The notes beneath the pieces are model-generated. The model had not been told where the DNA came from. It saw only the letters and a list, made by a program, of their open reading frames with translations, and did no database searches. Positions 46,437 to 57,997 of a DNA stretch of 64,000 nucleotides are shown here, one piece after another. The stretch is from Pyricularia pennisetigena (Eukaryota > Ascomycota > Sordariomycetes > Magnaporthales > Pyriculariaceae), in the NCBI RefSeq assembly GCF_004337985.1, contig NW_021940919.1, positions 682,001 through 746,000 on the forward strand. Reading direction: 5' to 3'. Both the position numbers and the translations under genes were made by a program. Position 1 is the stretch's first letter, and each line of letters starts with the position of its first letter.

Positions 46437-47532
46437 TATATGTATACATATATATATATATATATATGCGTGGTTATTTTACCGCAACGAAACGCCAAAT
46501 CACCGCAAATAGACCGCGAGATTGGTTACACTTCAAGACGTCGATGTCTTTAGGCGCTTTGCTGGTCCATAAATGTCCGCCTCCAAAGGGAATAGCTAGC
46601 AAGTATAAAGACCACAGATTCCGGCGGAGACCTAGTGCTGGGACGTACAAAGAAACTTCTCAGTACTCTGCCATTTTGCAATCCGGAATTTTCTATTATA
46701 TTTGGAGCTCCACTGTGCCAACCACTGCGGGGGTGATTTTGTTTATTTTTGCTATTTTCGTGCCCAGTAGGGGCAAAAATCCCCATTCCTCAACAGTGGT
46801 AGCAAATTTGCAACCATCTGGGAGTATGGTTTTTTTTTTTTTATGACGATTTCTACCAGATAATAAAACGAAAAAGGCACGCGCTTTTATTGTCTTTTGG
46901 TAATATATTTAGTTGGATTGGTGTTTCAAATTTATTTCTTGCATGATATAACAATTGGGATTAACCATTATATAAAATAATAATCAAAATACAATTCCGA
47001 TTCCAATTACAATTTCAAGTTTTAAAATTGTCAAATCAACTGATATGTATCAACTGGCTGTTACATGCGCCCGACTATAGGCCAATAGATTAAAATATCC
47101 TGCAGCACCTGCACTTAGCAAATACTTCGTCGGTCCCAATTACAAGGCGTGTTATCTTTTGCTCGTGAAATGTCTTAAAGCCGAAGTTAGTATACTATAC
47201 CTATTCGTTTGCTGTATTTTATCTTAACCATTTGTGTATCGACTTGTATATTATTGGCGTTTTTGCCCCTGAATTACTACCAAAAACGGGAAAGGTCTGA
47301 TGGTCCCAGACGGCTGCAGATTTGCGAACACTGTGGAGGGGTCGGGACTTTTACTCCTACCGCCATAGTATTGACAAATGCACGGTAATAGGGTTTATTT
47401 TTTCGCCTGGTTCTTATAGTATCTACCACAAAGGCTTGTTTCTCCAAGAACCCTGGATTCAGATTCTCGGACTAAGAAATGGGTCCAAAGCATTTGTTTC
47501 TCAGAAAACCCTTATCAAATACCGATGGGCCT
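46437..47532. other. Intergenic, nothing convincing
   Basis: It starts with a (TA)n run (46446-46468) beside the transposon end. A 170-codon frame that crosses the transposon terminus is an artefact. No gene or RNA supported. Confidence 0.5.
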
Positions 47533-47818
47533 TCACGCCTTGCGGAAAAAGGAGCAATATCCCCTACTCAGATCATCCGTCATACAGCCTTAATTATTCA
47601 TTTGGTGTCAGAGCAAGAAGGACGAAGTTTACTTACTCACGGCACTGTTTACCTTTACCATAGCATTTGGGACACTCGTAACTGCCCGCTGGACTGCGAG
47701 CGGCGAGAACGTTGTCTCCTCGTGCAGCGATCTCCGAGCCCCCGGGAAGAACGCCGGTCGGCAAGGCGTTGACGGAAAAGCCAAGGGCTAGGACGGTGAG
47801 GACTTTGGAAAACTGCAT
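47533..47818 (-). CDS. Small secreted cysteine-rich protein (77 aa, two exons)
   Basis: Minus strand, start at 47818 (MQFSKVLTVLALGFSVNA, a clear signal peptide). Exon 1 is 47818-47641. A strong donor GTGAGTAAGT follows the KQC codons, and with a CTGAC branch site an acceptor at 47589 gives a 52-nt intron. Exon 2 (47588-47533) adds RCMTDDLSRGYCSFFRKA. The mature protein has five Cys (49, 52, 59, 61 and 71), starting with ECPKC. Without splicing it would end two codons after Cys59. No family recognised; an apoplastic effector or a small antimicrobial-type protein is possible. The acceptor is AAG, so the second exon is an inference. Confidence 0.55.
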
Positions 47819-48399
47819 ATCGGCTAGCTTGAATAAGAAACAAGACAAAAATGGGGGAAAATGAGAAGAAAAACAAAATAAAGTAAAGAGGTAGAAAATG
47901 CAAAATAGCTTATAGGATGAGGTGGTGAAAAAAAAGAGACAAAATGGTACGTTCAAAGTAGAAGGGGGCTTAATATACTTATTAATTGCTGCTAAAGATA
48001 GTTTCGAATCGGTGAATAAGTTATGACGTTGTTAATACCGAGCATTTATTTTGAATGACGTCGTGGCTTATAGTTCTTTGATTAATAGACGGCAAGTTAC
48101 TGATTAAAGGGAAGTAAACAAATGTACGAATTCTATGCGGCGAATCGAAATATATGCATGTGCGCGGCATTTCATAAATTGATGGAATACATAAATAGCT
48201 AACCGTGATAATGCCGACTCAATATTGCACCATATGGCGGAAAAAAAGCAAATCAGAGTAGAGAGTAGTAAAGAAATCGACAATTGCGCAAACAAAGTAT
48301 AGCCCGGGATTGAACTGCTGTTTGGACTGTTCCTAAATCTACGTCACCATTCTTGTAACGTCTGTGCTCAAGTTTTTCAAGACATGCAAACAGCAAACC

Positions 48400-49769
48400 T
48401 CATGAGCTGCCTTGAAGTTTATCGATAACAGCCAGAGCCTCTGACCGGACCTCTTTGACAATCTCGCCAGCAGACTGCGACTTGTGAACTAGACCGACAC
48501 CGGTACCACTGGGCAAATGTCAGACTCATCTTCTTTCCTAGGGAAACAAAGGGGGGAATAGTGACCCAAGACTCACGCAAATGTCACCATTCTTGTCTCG
48601 TCGCCTTCTGCCACGGCCTTCTTGAAAGACTCGTGGACCTCGTGCAACGGGACACCATTCGCAAGGTCTTGGAGACCTGGGTGCCTGATCACCCTGCCGG
48701 CGTACAACTTTGACCATGTCGGATAGCCCATGATTGCGTCGTTCATGGAGGATCTGTGGATGGTTGGCTTGAGGCAAAAAGAAAAGAAACACAAAGCCTT
48801 GAAGCTTGACTAAAATGGTAGTCTTACCTTGCGGTTGTGGAACCACCATCGCTGGCATTCAGGATGGCTTTCCGGACGAACGCGTTGGAGTCTGCTTCGT
48901 CACAGGTAACAAACTAAACAGCATACATTAGCCCAGCCGCCGCACAGCATCTCTTGACAAGAGAGGAGACGTTTCTTACCCTAGTGCCCATGGTAACGCC
49001 ATCCGCACCCAGCGCCAGCGCCGCCGCAACCCCCCTGCCATCCATGATGCCCCCGCCCGCCACGACGGCAACCGCCTGCCCGCGCAACGCATCCACTACC
49101 TCGGGGACAAGCGTCATGACGCTGGCCGCCTCGGCCCACTGGTGGCCGCCGGCGTCGCAGCCCTGCGCGACCACGACGTCGACGCCGCAGCGCACGACCT
49201 GCCGCGCGGCCGCGACGGACCCGACCTGCGCAAACACGCGCATGCCCCACTCGGCGCCGGCGTCGCGGAACAGCGCCACGAACTCGCCGTACGCGGGCTC
49301 GGCGGGGTCCGAGCCAAACAGCCACACGAACGCCGGGCGGTGGCGGCGCAGGATGGGTAGCGCGTTGGCGCGGTAGGCGTCCGGCGTGGCCAGGAGCGTG
49401 AGGAAGCCGACGCCGATCGGGAGGGGTGTGGCGGTGTCTGGGGGGTGATGGTTCAGGAGGCGGCTGGCGATGGAGAGCTGCTCATCCAGGGCGGCGAGGT
49501 GGGGCGAGTTGGCGCTGGGGTCCATTCCTGCCGGGACCATGCCTTTTTGGTTTTGGTTGGTATGATGAGAAAAGGGTTCAATCTCTGGCGATGCCATGTA
49601 CGGCCGGGTAGAAGAGGGCCGGCGGAGGGAGCGGAATTGACGTACCGAGGCCTCCGGCTTGAGTTACTGCGGCGGCGAGTGCACCATTTGCCACGGTGAA
49701 CATCGGGGCGCTGATGACCAGGGGAAGTTTGGTGGTGGGGAACCACTTGTGAAGGATGTTGCCGGCCAT
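48400..49769 (-). CDS. Nitronate monooxygenase (2-nitropropane dioxygenase family)
   Basis: FMN-dependent TIM-barrel enzyme that oxidises alkyl nitronates, such as propionate-3-nitronate, to detoxify them. Five exons on the minus strand join in frame to 366 residues: 49769-49646, 49584-48980, 48913-48828, 48753-48577 and 48508-48400. The N-terminus MAGNILHKWFPTTKLPLVIS, then APMFTVANGALAAAVTQAGG, is family-typical. The motif QGCDAGGHQW at residues 182-191 carries the family's conserved His, and VVAGGGIMDG then ALGADGVTMGTR form the phosphate-binding part. FVTCDEADSNAF, YPTWSKLYAG and GTGVGLVHKS follow. Length fits the fungal family. All introns are GT-AG and about 60-75 nt. At the first splice junction the usual AGGLG reads AGGLE, so that boundary may be one alternative off. 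Confidence 0.9.
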
Positions 49770-50209
49770 GGTGAGTACCGTAGAGTTGGTGAGATGTTTG
49801 AGATGGAGTTGCCTCATGCCAGGTTGCAAAACAAGAGAGGAAAAATTGCAGAAGGCCGAATTTGTATGAGTCTCGTTGCGAATAAACCCCGCAGCTTGCC
49901 AAGGTCACTGCTGACAGGTAGATCGTCTTACTTTTGTGGATGACTGCATAGTGCTGAGCGAATAACTGCCTACGGATCCAAGATGATAGTGTGCAACTAA
50001 AAAGACAATCGGTGTTATCAGCGGGTAAAAATACTTGGTATTACCAATATTATAAGCTTGTATCACATCGGTGGTTTTTTTGGGCCGACTTTTTGTGAAC
50101 ATGAACAAGCAGCTGGCATAAAATGGATTGCCAGGAAAAAAAGGATGTGTAGACCAAGTCGGCATTGTTGATGTGGCCTATGACGGGGTGCTCAAGCCAT
50201 ACTATAGGC

Positions 50210-50235
50210 CACACACACACACACACACACACACA
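50210..50235. repeat. (AC)n microsatellite
   Basis: About 13 AC units in a row. Likely length-variable between isolates. Confidence 0.95.
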
Positions 50236-50997
50236 TTAGTACGGTCCAAAAACTACCCATATCAGATTTCCAAGTCTTGACTCACCCCATCTACGTGATC
50301 TCCCCTCCAGTCCCTCTTCACGGGCTATTCTGTAGTGCTGTTTGTACCCGATGAGGGATCAGATAGGTCCAATCTGTGAGGCCAGGAAGAGTTTATACAA
50401 ACACTGTGAATCGTCCACTCGTGGCAACCACTGCACGTATCTGCAACGGCCCGCATATCGTAGATGGTAAGCGATCCCAGGCATGACACAAGCACGGAAA
50501 GGTGGGTTCATGTCAGCCCTATAATGGTCTACTCGAACAAACTGTGTGGGGTCAGGAGATGTAAACCGAAAAGCATTTTTTATTGTAAGTGGTGTGGAAG
50601 ACAACTTATGGTAGGTATCAGTGCCGAGATATGGTTTGTGTATCTCCAAAGCTTGCCACAAAGAGACGCGGAAATCTTGAAATCGGGGTTGATCATCCAT
50701 GAGGGCATGAGGGAAGGTCCAGCCCATCAGCCTCTCCACATGGCAACTCCACAAGTCGAGCGGGAGCAGTTGCCATCTGAATTAGCTAGCACTGCATCTC
50801 GCCAGGTTCCTTCTCAAAGCGCAAGCAATCGAGTTTCCACCTAGCTTTGCCGTACATTATGCCTTTGAGAAGGCCCCACCCACCCACGCTTAAATCCAGC
50901 GCTCAAAGGAGAGCAAGGCAAAATCGGCGACTCGCATAAAGAACTCGTCTGAAGGGAACAATGTGAATCTGGCGATGTGATCCAATACCACCATATT

Positions 50998-51000
<3 letters not shown>

Positions 51001-51038
<38 letters not shown>
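51001..51038. repeat. 38-base poly(A) run
   Basis: An uninterrupted A-run between CCATATTGGT and CTAGAACAG. No obvious flanking duplication to mark a retroposed tail. Confidence 0.95.
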
Positions 51039-51040
<2 letters not shown>

Positions 51041-52298
51041 AGAACAGAATTTCTGTCCGCTTTCCTCTTTCAGCCTAGATCTACAGCGCAAGGGATGGGC
51101 CGCCAAGATGTCGACCCAACCACGCCCAACAGCTCTCGGCAATAAACCACACCGCATCACCGGGGGCGCACTCTTTTCCCCGCGCCCATTTTGTTCAGTC
51201 TCGTATTCTTTACGGTCGATTTGGTCCGGGCTATTCCCAGCAGGATTTTCATTTGCAGCAGGGTTGGGAGGGTTAAACGCAATAGACCCGCACTGCGAGA
51301 TTACCGACTGCATCAGCTTTCCTCCCTCCCTTGCGTTCGCTTGGTGTCTCGTACGATCACGGCGGCATCGTGTGCAACCAGCGATGCACAGATCGCGTAT
51401 CGAGGCTTTTGCATCGCGAACCCAAAGATCTGGGAACTGGACACTGGCAGTGGATTCGATCTAGTATCAATGAGGATCAACGTCTCAACGATAAAGACGA
51501 CCTCCAAACTGGCAGCAGCTTCATCAAAAGGCTGCGCTGAGTCCAAATTTGTCTGCTAACAAAATCGAATCGTAACTATGACGCAGATCAGTGAGCTTTG
51601 ATGTGTGCTGGTTGCTGTACTTTTTGCACACCCGGCTTCGCGAGGGGGACAAGAAGGCTGCTGACACTTGATTGGACACTGTTTTCCCCTGTAGCGTTAC
51701 TTTTCGAGTCCAAAAGGCGTCCTGCTTGCGAGGCCATCCAGATCATTACGTTCCACCACACCATCTAGAGACCAGAAATCTTGGTCTAGTCTAGTCTGGT
51801 CGTAGCAACCAAGGGATAAAGAATGATTCAGCTTTGGGCTCCCGCTCTATTCACGCAACATGGCCCCCATCAGCCCGTTGCTTTTTCTCGATTTTGCATC
51901 TTTGTTCTTTGTGTCGTAGGGTCCTGGCATTGGGGGGTTAGTCTTTATGCGTGTCTACCGTCTCTATATAACAAGATCTGTGAAACCAACCCCTCTGAGC
52001 CACAATCTTCTTTCCCTTATCACTGCTCCTTCGACAGAAGTACTTTGAGCTTGTACTCCTCATGACTCCCTTTGGGATCGAGATTCCATGCACCAAGATC
52101 CATCACATCTGACTGCTCTAATGATCCAGAACAAAACCTTCTTTTCAACGCTTGCAGTGCTCCATCTGGACCAACCAACAACGGATCCATATGCAGAATT
52201 CCCACGGTCGAGAGTCCCAACAAAGCCAACATTCATCATAAATCAGTTGCTACCCACCCCCTGAGCCGGACCCCCCACCCACTTTATAACCAACCAGC

Positions 52299-54074
52299 AT
52301 GGAACGTCACCCCCTCCAGTCCAACCAATCCCTCATCGCCAGCCTCCGCAGCCTCACGGAATACGAAAAATGGCCCGAGTTCGACGCGCTCGAGGCCGAG
52401 TTCAACCGGTGCTTCGACGCCGGCTCAGAAGACGCCAGGCAAGTCCGCGAGCACGAGTCTCTGGTGCAGGCGATGCGGGCGGCCGAGGCGGGCGTGCACC
52501 GGGCCCTCGAGACCAAGACGCGGTGGGCGGCCGTCGAGATGGCCAGGGTCAAGAGGGTGCAGATCCAGGCCGACGCGCTCATGGCCGAGGCCAAGGTGAT
52601 GCAGGACGAGGCGGGCAGGGAGATGAAGCGCGCCAGGGCGGTCGAGGACGAAGGCGAGACCGAGATCTCGCGCCACGAGGAGGTCGTGGCGTCCATCAAG
52701 GGGAGGCTTGGCAGGATCACCAGGGAGAGGGAGGGGAGGCGGGTGGCGCACGAGAGGAGGTTCAAGGCCGCGGTGGGGAGGCTGTGGCAGACTGTCGAGG
52801 ATGTGCAAGGCGTGCGGCCTGTGGCGGGTGAGGCTCCGGCACAAGGACCGGCGCCACTTTTGTTGTCGACTCCCTTCAGCCACAAGAAACCAGGATCGAC
52901 TAACCCTAAAGCCTTGTCCATCTCTCAACTGTTGATCAATACCAAGGAAGAACCATCGTCTGCCACATCTCATCCATGTTCACCACCTCTCTGGGAACGC
53001 ACACAACTACCAACCCCAGAGAGCCGTGGTCCGTTTTGCTGGCCAGCCCCCCACCGAGGCCCTAATGCATCGCCACAACCAAGAAACGAACTTTCACCTC
53101 TTGGCTCAGCAAGATCTGATGCCAAGCCATCGTGTCTTGTGACCCATCTCAACTATACCACATGGCATCAACACCAGCCAATGCATCCACAATCCCAACA
53201 AGAAACAACACAACGGAAAAGACGTGCCGTGGAATGTGCGCCAAAGCCTGATTCAACCCCAGCCCTGGCCGTACCACAACTCGCGATACCATCCGGCGCT
53301 TCCACCCGGTCCTTCTCTCCAGCCAGTTGCTCTCCACTATCGACAACCTCATCTCTCTCACACATCCCCACGGCACTGCGCTTACCACCTCCGACCCGGT
53401 CCTTCCCAGGTGCAATCCAGCTATCCCCTACCCATTTCCCACCACACGCACCGACGCCTGCACGACCAACCACCGGCCAAGTGCCATTCAAGCACAGGCA
53501 CAACACCATCCCGCCACCACCCCTATCCCACAGAAAACCCAAGCCCCTCACCACCACCGCCGGCAACGAAACCGAAACCACGGAGAACTGGGACACATCC
53601 TTCCTGACGCCGGAACCAGGCCTCCTGGGCAGCGTGTCGTGGGAGCAGTTCCACAGCGACCGTAGCAAGTACCCTTTGTACAAGCGGTGGCTGTGCCAGC
53701 GCCGGCAGCGGGTGAGGGGGGTGCGCGGGATGCGCGGCCCGCCTCGCTGGCTCGTCTTCAAGTGTCCCGCGCACCCGGCCCACGTCATCGACAGCCAAAA
53801 GGAGCTCGAGAGGCACTACCGCCGCGACCACGTCGACGTCAAGACGAGCGCGCAGCGGCTGAGGGAGTGCGGCGTGCACGTCAGGGGCTGCCGGCTCGCG
53901 CTGGCGAGCAGCCACAACGCGCGCATCACGAGGGATACGTACGCCGTGGATTGGGGGAGCGAGGAGGCGGTTTCTGGTGGTGGTGGTGGTGATGAAAGAA
54001 AAGGAGGAGGCGTGCGGGAGCAGGTTGTTAGGGCGGTTAGTGAGCCTGGCGGGGCCTGGTCGAGGGGCGAGTAG
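52299..54074 (+). CDS. Uncharacterised 591-residue protein, N-terminal coiled coil
   Basis: One uninterrupted frame with ATG in the context CAGCATGGAA. The first 170 or so residues form a charged helical region (RAAEAGVHRALETKTRWAAV, EREGRRVAHERRF) likely to be a coiled coil. The middle (about 190-430) is Pro/Ser/Thr-rich and disordered. The last 150 residues are again ordered and basic, with WLVFKCPAHPAHVIDSQ and ELERHYRRDHVDV, which could be a degenerate Cys/His zinc-binding unit. It ends in a Gly-rich tail. GC-rich codon use through the ends supports coding. No catalytic motif. A nuclear or scaffold role is only a guess. A 24-base T-run (54091-54114) follows the stop. Confidence 0.65.
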   Translation: MERHPLQSNQSLIASLRSLTEYEKWPEFDALEAEFNRCFDAGSEDARQVREHESLVQAMRAAEAGVHRALETKTRWAAVEMARVKRVQIQADALMAEAKVMQDEAGREMKRARAVEDEGETEISRHEEVVASIKGRLGRITREREGRRVAHERRFKAAVGRLWQTVEDVQGVRPVAGEAPAQGPAPLLLSTPFSHKKPGSTNPKALSISQLLINTKEEPSSATSHPCSPPLWERTQLPTPESRGPFCWPAPHRGPNASPQPRNELSPLGSARSDAKPSCLVTHLNYTTWHQHQPMHPQSQQETTQRKRRAVECAPKPDSTPALAVPQLAIPSGASTRSFSPASCSPLSTTSSLSHIPTALRLPPPTRSFPGAIQLSPTHFPPHAPTPARPTTGQVPFKHRHNTIPPPPLSHRKPKPLTTTAGNETETTENWDTSFLTPEPGLLGSVSWEQFHSDRSKYPLYKRWLCQRRQRVRGVRGMRGPPRWLVFKCPAHPAHVIDSQKELERHYRRDHVDVKTSAQRLRECGVHVRGCRLALASSHNARITRDTYAVDWGSEEAVSGGGGGDERKGGGVREQVVRAVSEPGGAWSRGE

Positions 54075-54534
54075 CGCTTGATGGCTGTTGTTTTTTTTTT
54101 TTTTTTTTTTTTTTGCATTTCTTTTCATGTCGGGCGAATCCAAAATCGGTGGGCTTTACTATGATGCAGAAACATGTCTGCATGTCAGATGGTATAAAGA
54201 CTTGTGTGAATTTGCATGTCATATGCGAGTCTCTTTCCCCCATCGCTCAGCTGTGATAAGTGGCCCGCATTAACCATCCGAACCGATCAACAAACCCAAA
54301 CACACGAACCCAAAGACGCTAGATTCCCCCAATGCATCCATCGTGAAATCGTGCTTTCGCCAAAAAAAAAAGAGCTCGCCAGCATGCCAAGAAGAAGAGA
54401 AAAAAAAGAGAACCCCCGTGAACGCCCGAATAAAACGCAAAGATGACGCGCGACGCCAGGTTTCGCGTTTCTTGCCCTCGAAATTCAGCCCCTCAAGACC
54501 AAAAGCCGCCCGCTTCTCGTGCTTTCTCTCAAAG

Positions 54535-55064
54535 TTATTTCTTCGGGTCGCACCCGGTTCTTTTCCCGGTCCCAACAGTGGAGGCGCCGCAGAAGGTATA
54601 AGTGTTGGACGCCTTGTCAAAGGCGTACTGCAGGACGAATTTGCTTGCAACGTTGACCTAGAGATGAAAAGGAACAGCAAATGATTGTCAGCATGGTTCA
54701 AACGAGTAGTCCGAACAAGACGAAACTTTCCAAATGTATATAAAAAAAAAAGAAAAAAAAAAAAAGCTTCATAGGGGTGGTGTGTGGGAGAGGCGGAAGG
54801 GAGCAAAAGAGAAACGGAAAATGACAGGCCACACCGACTTACCTGGAACAGGGGCGCCGTCACCTTGTTGCAGTGCGCGGTAGCCAGGTTGTCCGCCCTC
54901 GGTTCCCTCTGGCTGCCCTTGGGCCCCACCATGGCGGCGTCGACCTCTGCCTTGGTGGCGCTGGCACCGTTGCCGCAAGAGATGCCGCCGGCCGTGAAGC
55001 CCGTGAATGTCTGCGCGGAGGCGACAGCGGCGAGGCTGAGGATGAGGGTGTTTTTGGCAAGCAT
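54535..55064 (-). CDS. Small secreted protein (114 aa, two exons)
   Basis: Minus strand, start at 55064: MLAKNTLILSLAAVASAQ is a signal peptide. Exon 1 (55064-54843) ends at PLFQ before a GTAAGT donor. Exon 2 (54657-54535) begins VNVASKFVLQYAF and ends at a TAA. The intron is about 185 nt and A/T-rich. Four Cys in the mature part (SCGNG, AHCNK, TFCGA, TGCDP) could form two disulfides. The start GGISCGNGASATKAEVDAA recalls the N-terminal strand-helix of fungal guanyl-specific ribonucleases (C-G-x-S-A-x-x-V-x-A-A), but no catalytic His/Glu/Arg set is evident, so an RNase-like non-catalytic effector fold is only a suggestion. Confidence 0.72.
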
Positions 55065-57997
55065 CTTGTCGGTGGTGGTTGGGGGGATTTTGGGTGAGAA
55101 AAGAAATGAGTAACCAAAAAAAAAAAAAAAAAAAAAAGTTGAAGATATGAAGAATTGTGCAAAAAAGGCCAATCAATGTTCAAGCCGGTTGATGTTGGCG
55201 ATGGAGATGGAGAGATTTCATGAGGGGAAAAAAAAAAAAAAAATTGTTCTTGGTGACAGACCCTTTAATAGTTGATAAACCATAGATCCAGCACCTCTCC
55301 CAAACCATCACCATTTCCCTTTTTGGAGTAAAAGAATGTGGCGAAAATAGAGTTCACGATAAGTGTTCTGTTTCATTACTGCTAGAAACGACCAAACTTA
55401 GCAATGTGGGTTCTTGTCACCCGCGGAAGCGAACATGTTTGACCAACAAGGGCCACATGCCGTGCTGCAAATGGAGCTCATCGAGTTATTTTTGGCTATA
55501 AATCGCCCCCTTTTGGTAGGGCGGTAACCAGCAACGGCAACGGCAACGTTGGGGTATGGGTGGAGAACGAATTTTTTGGATTTCCCCCCCTTGGCAGATC
55601 GTGGCTGTCGATGATCTGCATCAATGCGTTCTTGAACATAACGCCACTTTTGAAACAGACAGCCCTTGGTCAAATCAGGAAAAATCCAGTCAACCCACAT
55701 CAGACGAGCATCGTTTCCGCCCCTCCCAAGCCGTCGGCCCCATACCCGTTCATTCGGCAGTGTTCCTCGCCAATCGACCCTGCATGACCTATTCGGGTCA
55801 ATTGGAAGTATGATATCAAGGCATGAGAGAGCCTATTGCAGAAATAAGTTAACCTTTAGAGACATGCTGATAGCCTTGACGCCGTAAAGGCAGTTGGTCG
55901 GCCACACAAACAAAAGGGGACGAAAACTGGGAGCCTGTGGTCCAATTAGCCTGATCGATATAGACGCCGCCTATTGCGGACTATAACAAGGCCCTTCAAC
56001 AAGAGCTACATAGCACAAGGACAAGAATATGATGTGAAAAATACCACTAGTAAATAGATTTCAGTGACAAAAAAAAAGGGCCTGAACTGAGAACACCGGC
56101 AAACGAGTACTAAAAACGTATGTACACTCTTGGGACTGACTGAAATATAAAATCGCCCTTTAACTTCAGTCCCAGCTCTTGCTCTCTTTGCCGGCAGTAA
56201 AACCCCGTTTACAGAAGACAGATTAACATCCAAGAAAGCCATTGGGAATCTATTACCCGGAGCCAGATAATGATTAACTTGCTTTCTATTGCATTTGCAT
56301 CGCACTGTACTGCCGGCCTCGAGTCCGCAATTACACGCGCCAATGCTGACAATATCGATGTTGGCAGTCCACGAAAAATTTCCTTTTAGGCATGTGAAGA
56401 AAAAGAGAGAGAAAAAAAAAAGACTCACCATTCCTTCGCGCACAAAATCTTGCCGTCACCGGCGACGGAGAAAGCCGCGGAGGGGAGCATGGTCACAAGT
56501 CACAAGTTGGATATATGCAGTTGACGAATCCCTCGTCTTCTGGCTTCCAAATTTGTCAAAACTGCTTGTGAAACAGATTCGTTTCGAGATAAGCTTACCC
56601 AAATAGCTACTCCTCGGCCGAGGCACGCTCAGCGAAAACAAACGATCGCCTAAATTAGGCTTGGTTTCTAAAATTTCGAGCAGTCAATAATTGATTGTAC
56701 TAATGCTTTTCGAGATAACAATCGAATATGCGCACTCCAATGCTAATTTGCAAGCATAATCATAATCCTGTGTTTATACTATTGCTATCCCCAAGCCGAT
56801 ATATGATGCTTAGATGTTATCCGATTTATGGCTGACTGAAGCAGCTACTATCTCGGGCTGTACCAACGGTAGAACGAGGTATGGGCAAGCAACACAACTA
56901 CTTGTGGTTTGAATTTGACACTCTCGGTGGATGCTATTTAACCTTGTAGGGTAGTTGCGCTTGCTTCCCCAAAGCCCCAGGTGTTCAATAATTTTGGTCA
57001 AGCTTTGTGCCGGTTGTCCGACAAGACTGAAAGACTGTTGATATAAGCCAATCACTCCGAAATCCAGTATACATGATCTGATGGTTCTCTACAGACGAAT
57101 TGCCCACGAAATCCTTCAGAACCTCCCTGCGCGACAAATACGGCCGCAAGAGAAAAATAATCGAGTGTACAAAAAACTACAGGCCAACGTCGCAGCGCAG
57201 GTCCGACGGGGCCATGCTCCTGCGTGACGAGATGTCCCTGTATGGTATCTGGAAACGAGAGAGCGCTTGTAGTCTTCTTCTGGAGGAGCGCGTCGGGGAA
57301 AGAGACGCACAAGGTGCAATAAAACCCAACGTTGCCATAGAAGAGGCTTGCATGATTTGTTTCTTTTTTGCCAAGGAGATGCTCTCCAGATTCGGATGCC
57401 ATGCAAAGCTTCCAGTGGATATATAAAAAAAACTCAGAGAGAAGGTATCTGGTCTGGCTCGGCGCCAAGAGCAGACTGCCGCCTTGAGCAACGATCAGCG
57501 AGAGCCAAAATACGGTAGCAACTCTCGAAGGAGCCTAAGATCCCGGTGTAAGATACCTTGGCAGTGGTTGGAGGTCCCACCGGAAAATAGCGGTAATGGG
57601 AGAAGAATGTGACAACCCCGCTATATAAAGTTTATGAAAATAGCAAGCGTGCATTCCTGTTCCCCGTTACGTAAAACATTGACGGGGCTGCCTGTTGTGG
57701 CCTCCGAGATCCATTGCAGCTACCACTAGGCCAAAAAGGAAGAAAGAGAAAAAAAAAAAAAAAAAGAAATCCGACCGTTGCTGTATTTACAAAAGCACAA
57801 GAAAGTAGCGGGTCAATTCTCTTCCCATGGACTATGACGCATGCTTTTTAGATCTCAACGTTACAAATTCATAGATACACAAAACCCCTTTTCATCTCGA
57901 AAGCTGATCTTATGGTGTTTCTTTCGACACTCTTCAACAGCGAGAGAGAGAGAGAGAGAGAGAGGATAATAGTGATAATAGTGCAAACTTTAAGTAC
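55065..57997. other. Intergenic, about 2.9 kb, no supported gene
   Basis: Holds several A-runs (22 A at 55116-55137; others near 55,230 and 57,750) and a (GA)n run at 57942-57964. A Cys-rich frame near 56,280-56,440 (minus) looked tempting but could not be joined to a start. Confidence 0.45.
57942..57964. repeat. (GA)n microsatellite
   Basis: About 11 GA units just downstream of the secreted-protein gene at 57998-58264 (minus), in its 3' flank. Confidence 0.9.

Larger units (their letters stand above)
49770..52298. other. Intergenic, about 2.5 kb, no supported gene
   Basis: Open frames here (for example 50359-50754 minus and 51108-51464 plus) are of chance length and lack signals. It contains an (AC)n run (50210-50235) and a 38-base A-run (51001-51038). 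The stretch before 52299 has a TATAA-like CTTTATAACC at about 52,281, close to the next start codon. Confidence 0.45.

Noticed and set aside
46334..46846. A 170-codon frame
   Set aside because: It crosses the terminal inverted repeat of the pogo/Fot1-type element and a (TA)n run, and has no family motif.
48954..49376. Plus-strand frame of 140 codons, Ala/Pro/Thr-rich, and other GC-rich frames
   Set aside because: They are antisense or off-frame shadows of exon 2 of the nitronate monooxygenase, whose sequence matches the family.
50359..50754. Minus-strand frame of 131 codons with protein-like composition
   Set aside because: A frame of this length is expected by chance in balanced DNA. It overlaps an equally open plus-strand frame and has no signal, motif or splice pattern.
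53168..53788. Minus-strand frames of about 200 codons
   Set aside because: Shadows of the 591-residue plus-strand frame, whose start context and domain layout are better.
54270..55172. A single 300-codon minus-strand frame
   Set aside because: It begins in a T-run and reads through the intron of the two-exon secreted protein. The start at 55064 with signal peptide and splicing at 54843/54657 fits better.
56006..56516. Cys-rich minus-strand segment (ACNCGLEAG ... CKCN) next to a GTGAGT donor and an upstream ATG
   Set aside because: The upstream exon joins in a different frame and stops after about 40 codons. No signal peptide could be connected, so a gene is not supported.
57052..57491. Overlapping open frames on both strands of 96-138 codons
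   Set aside because: All mutually overlapping, with no recognisable motif, signal peptide or consistent splice sites.
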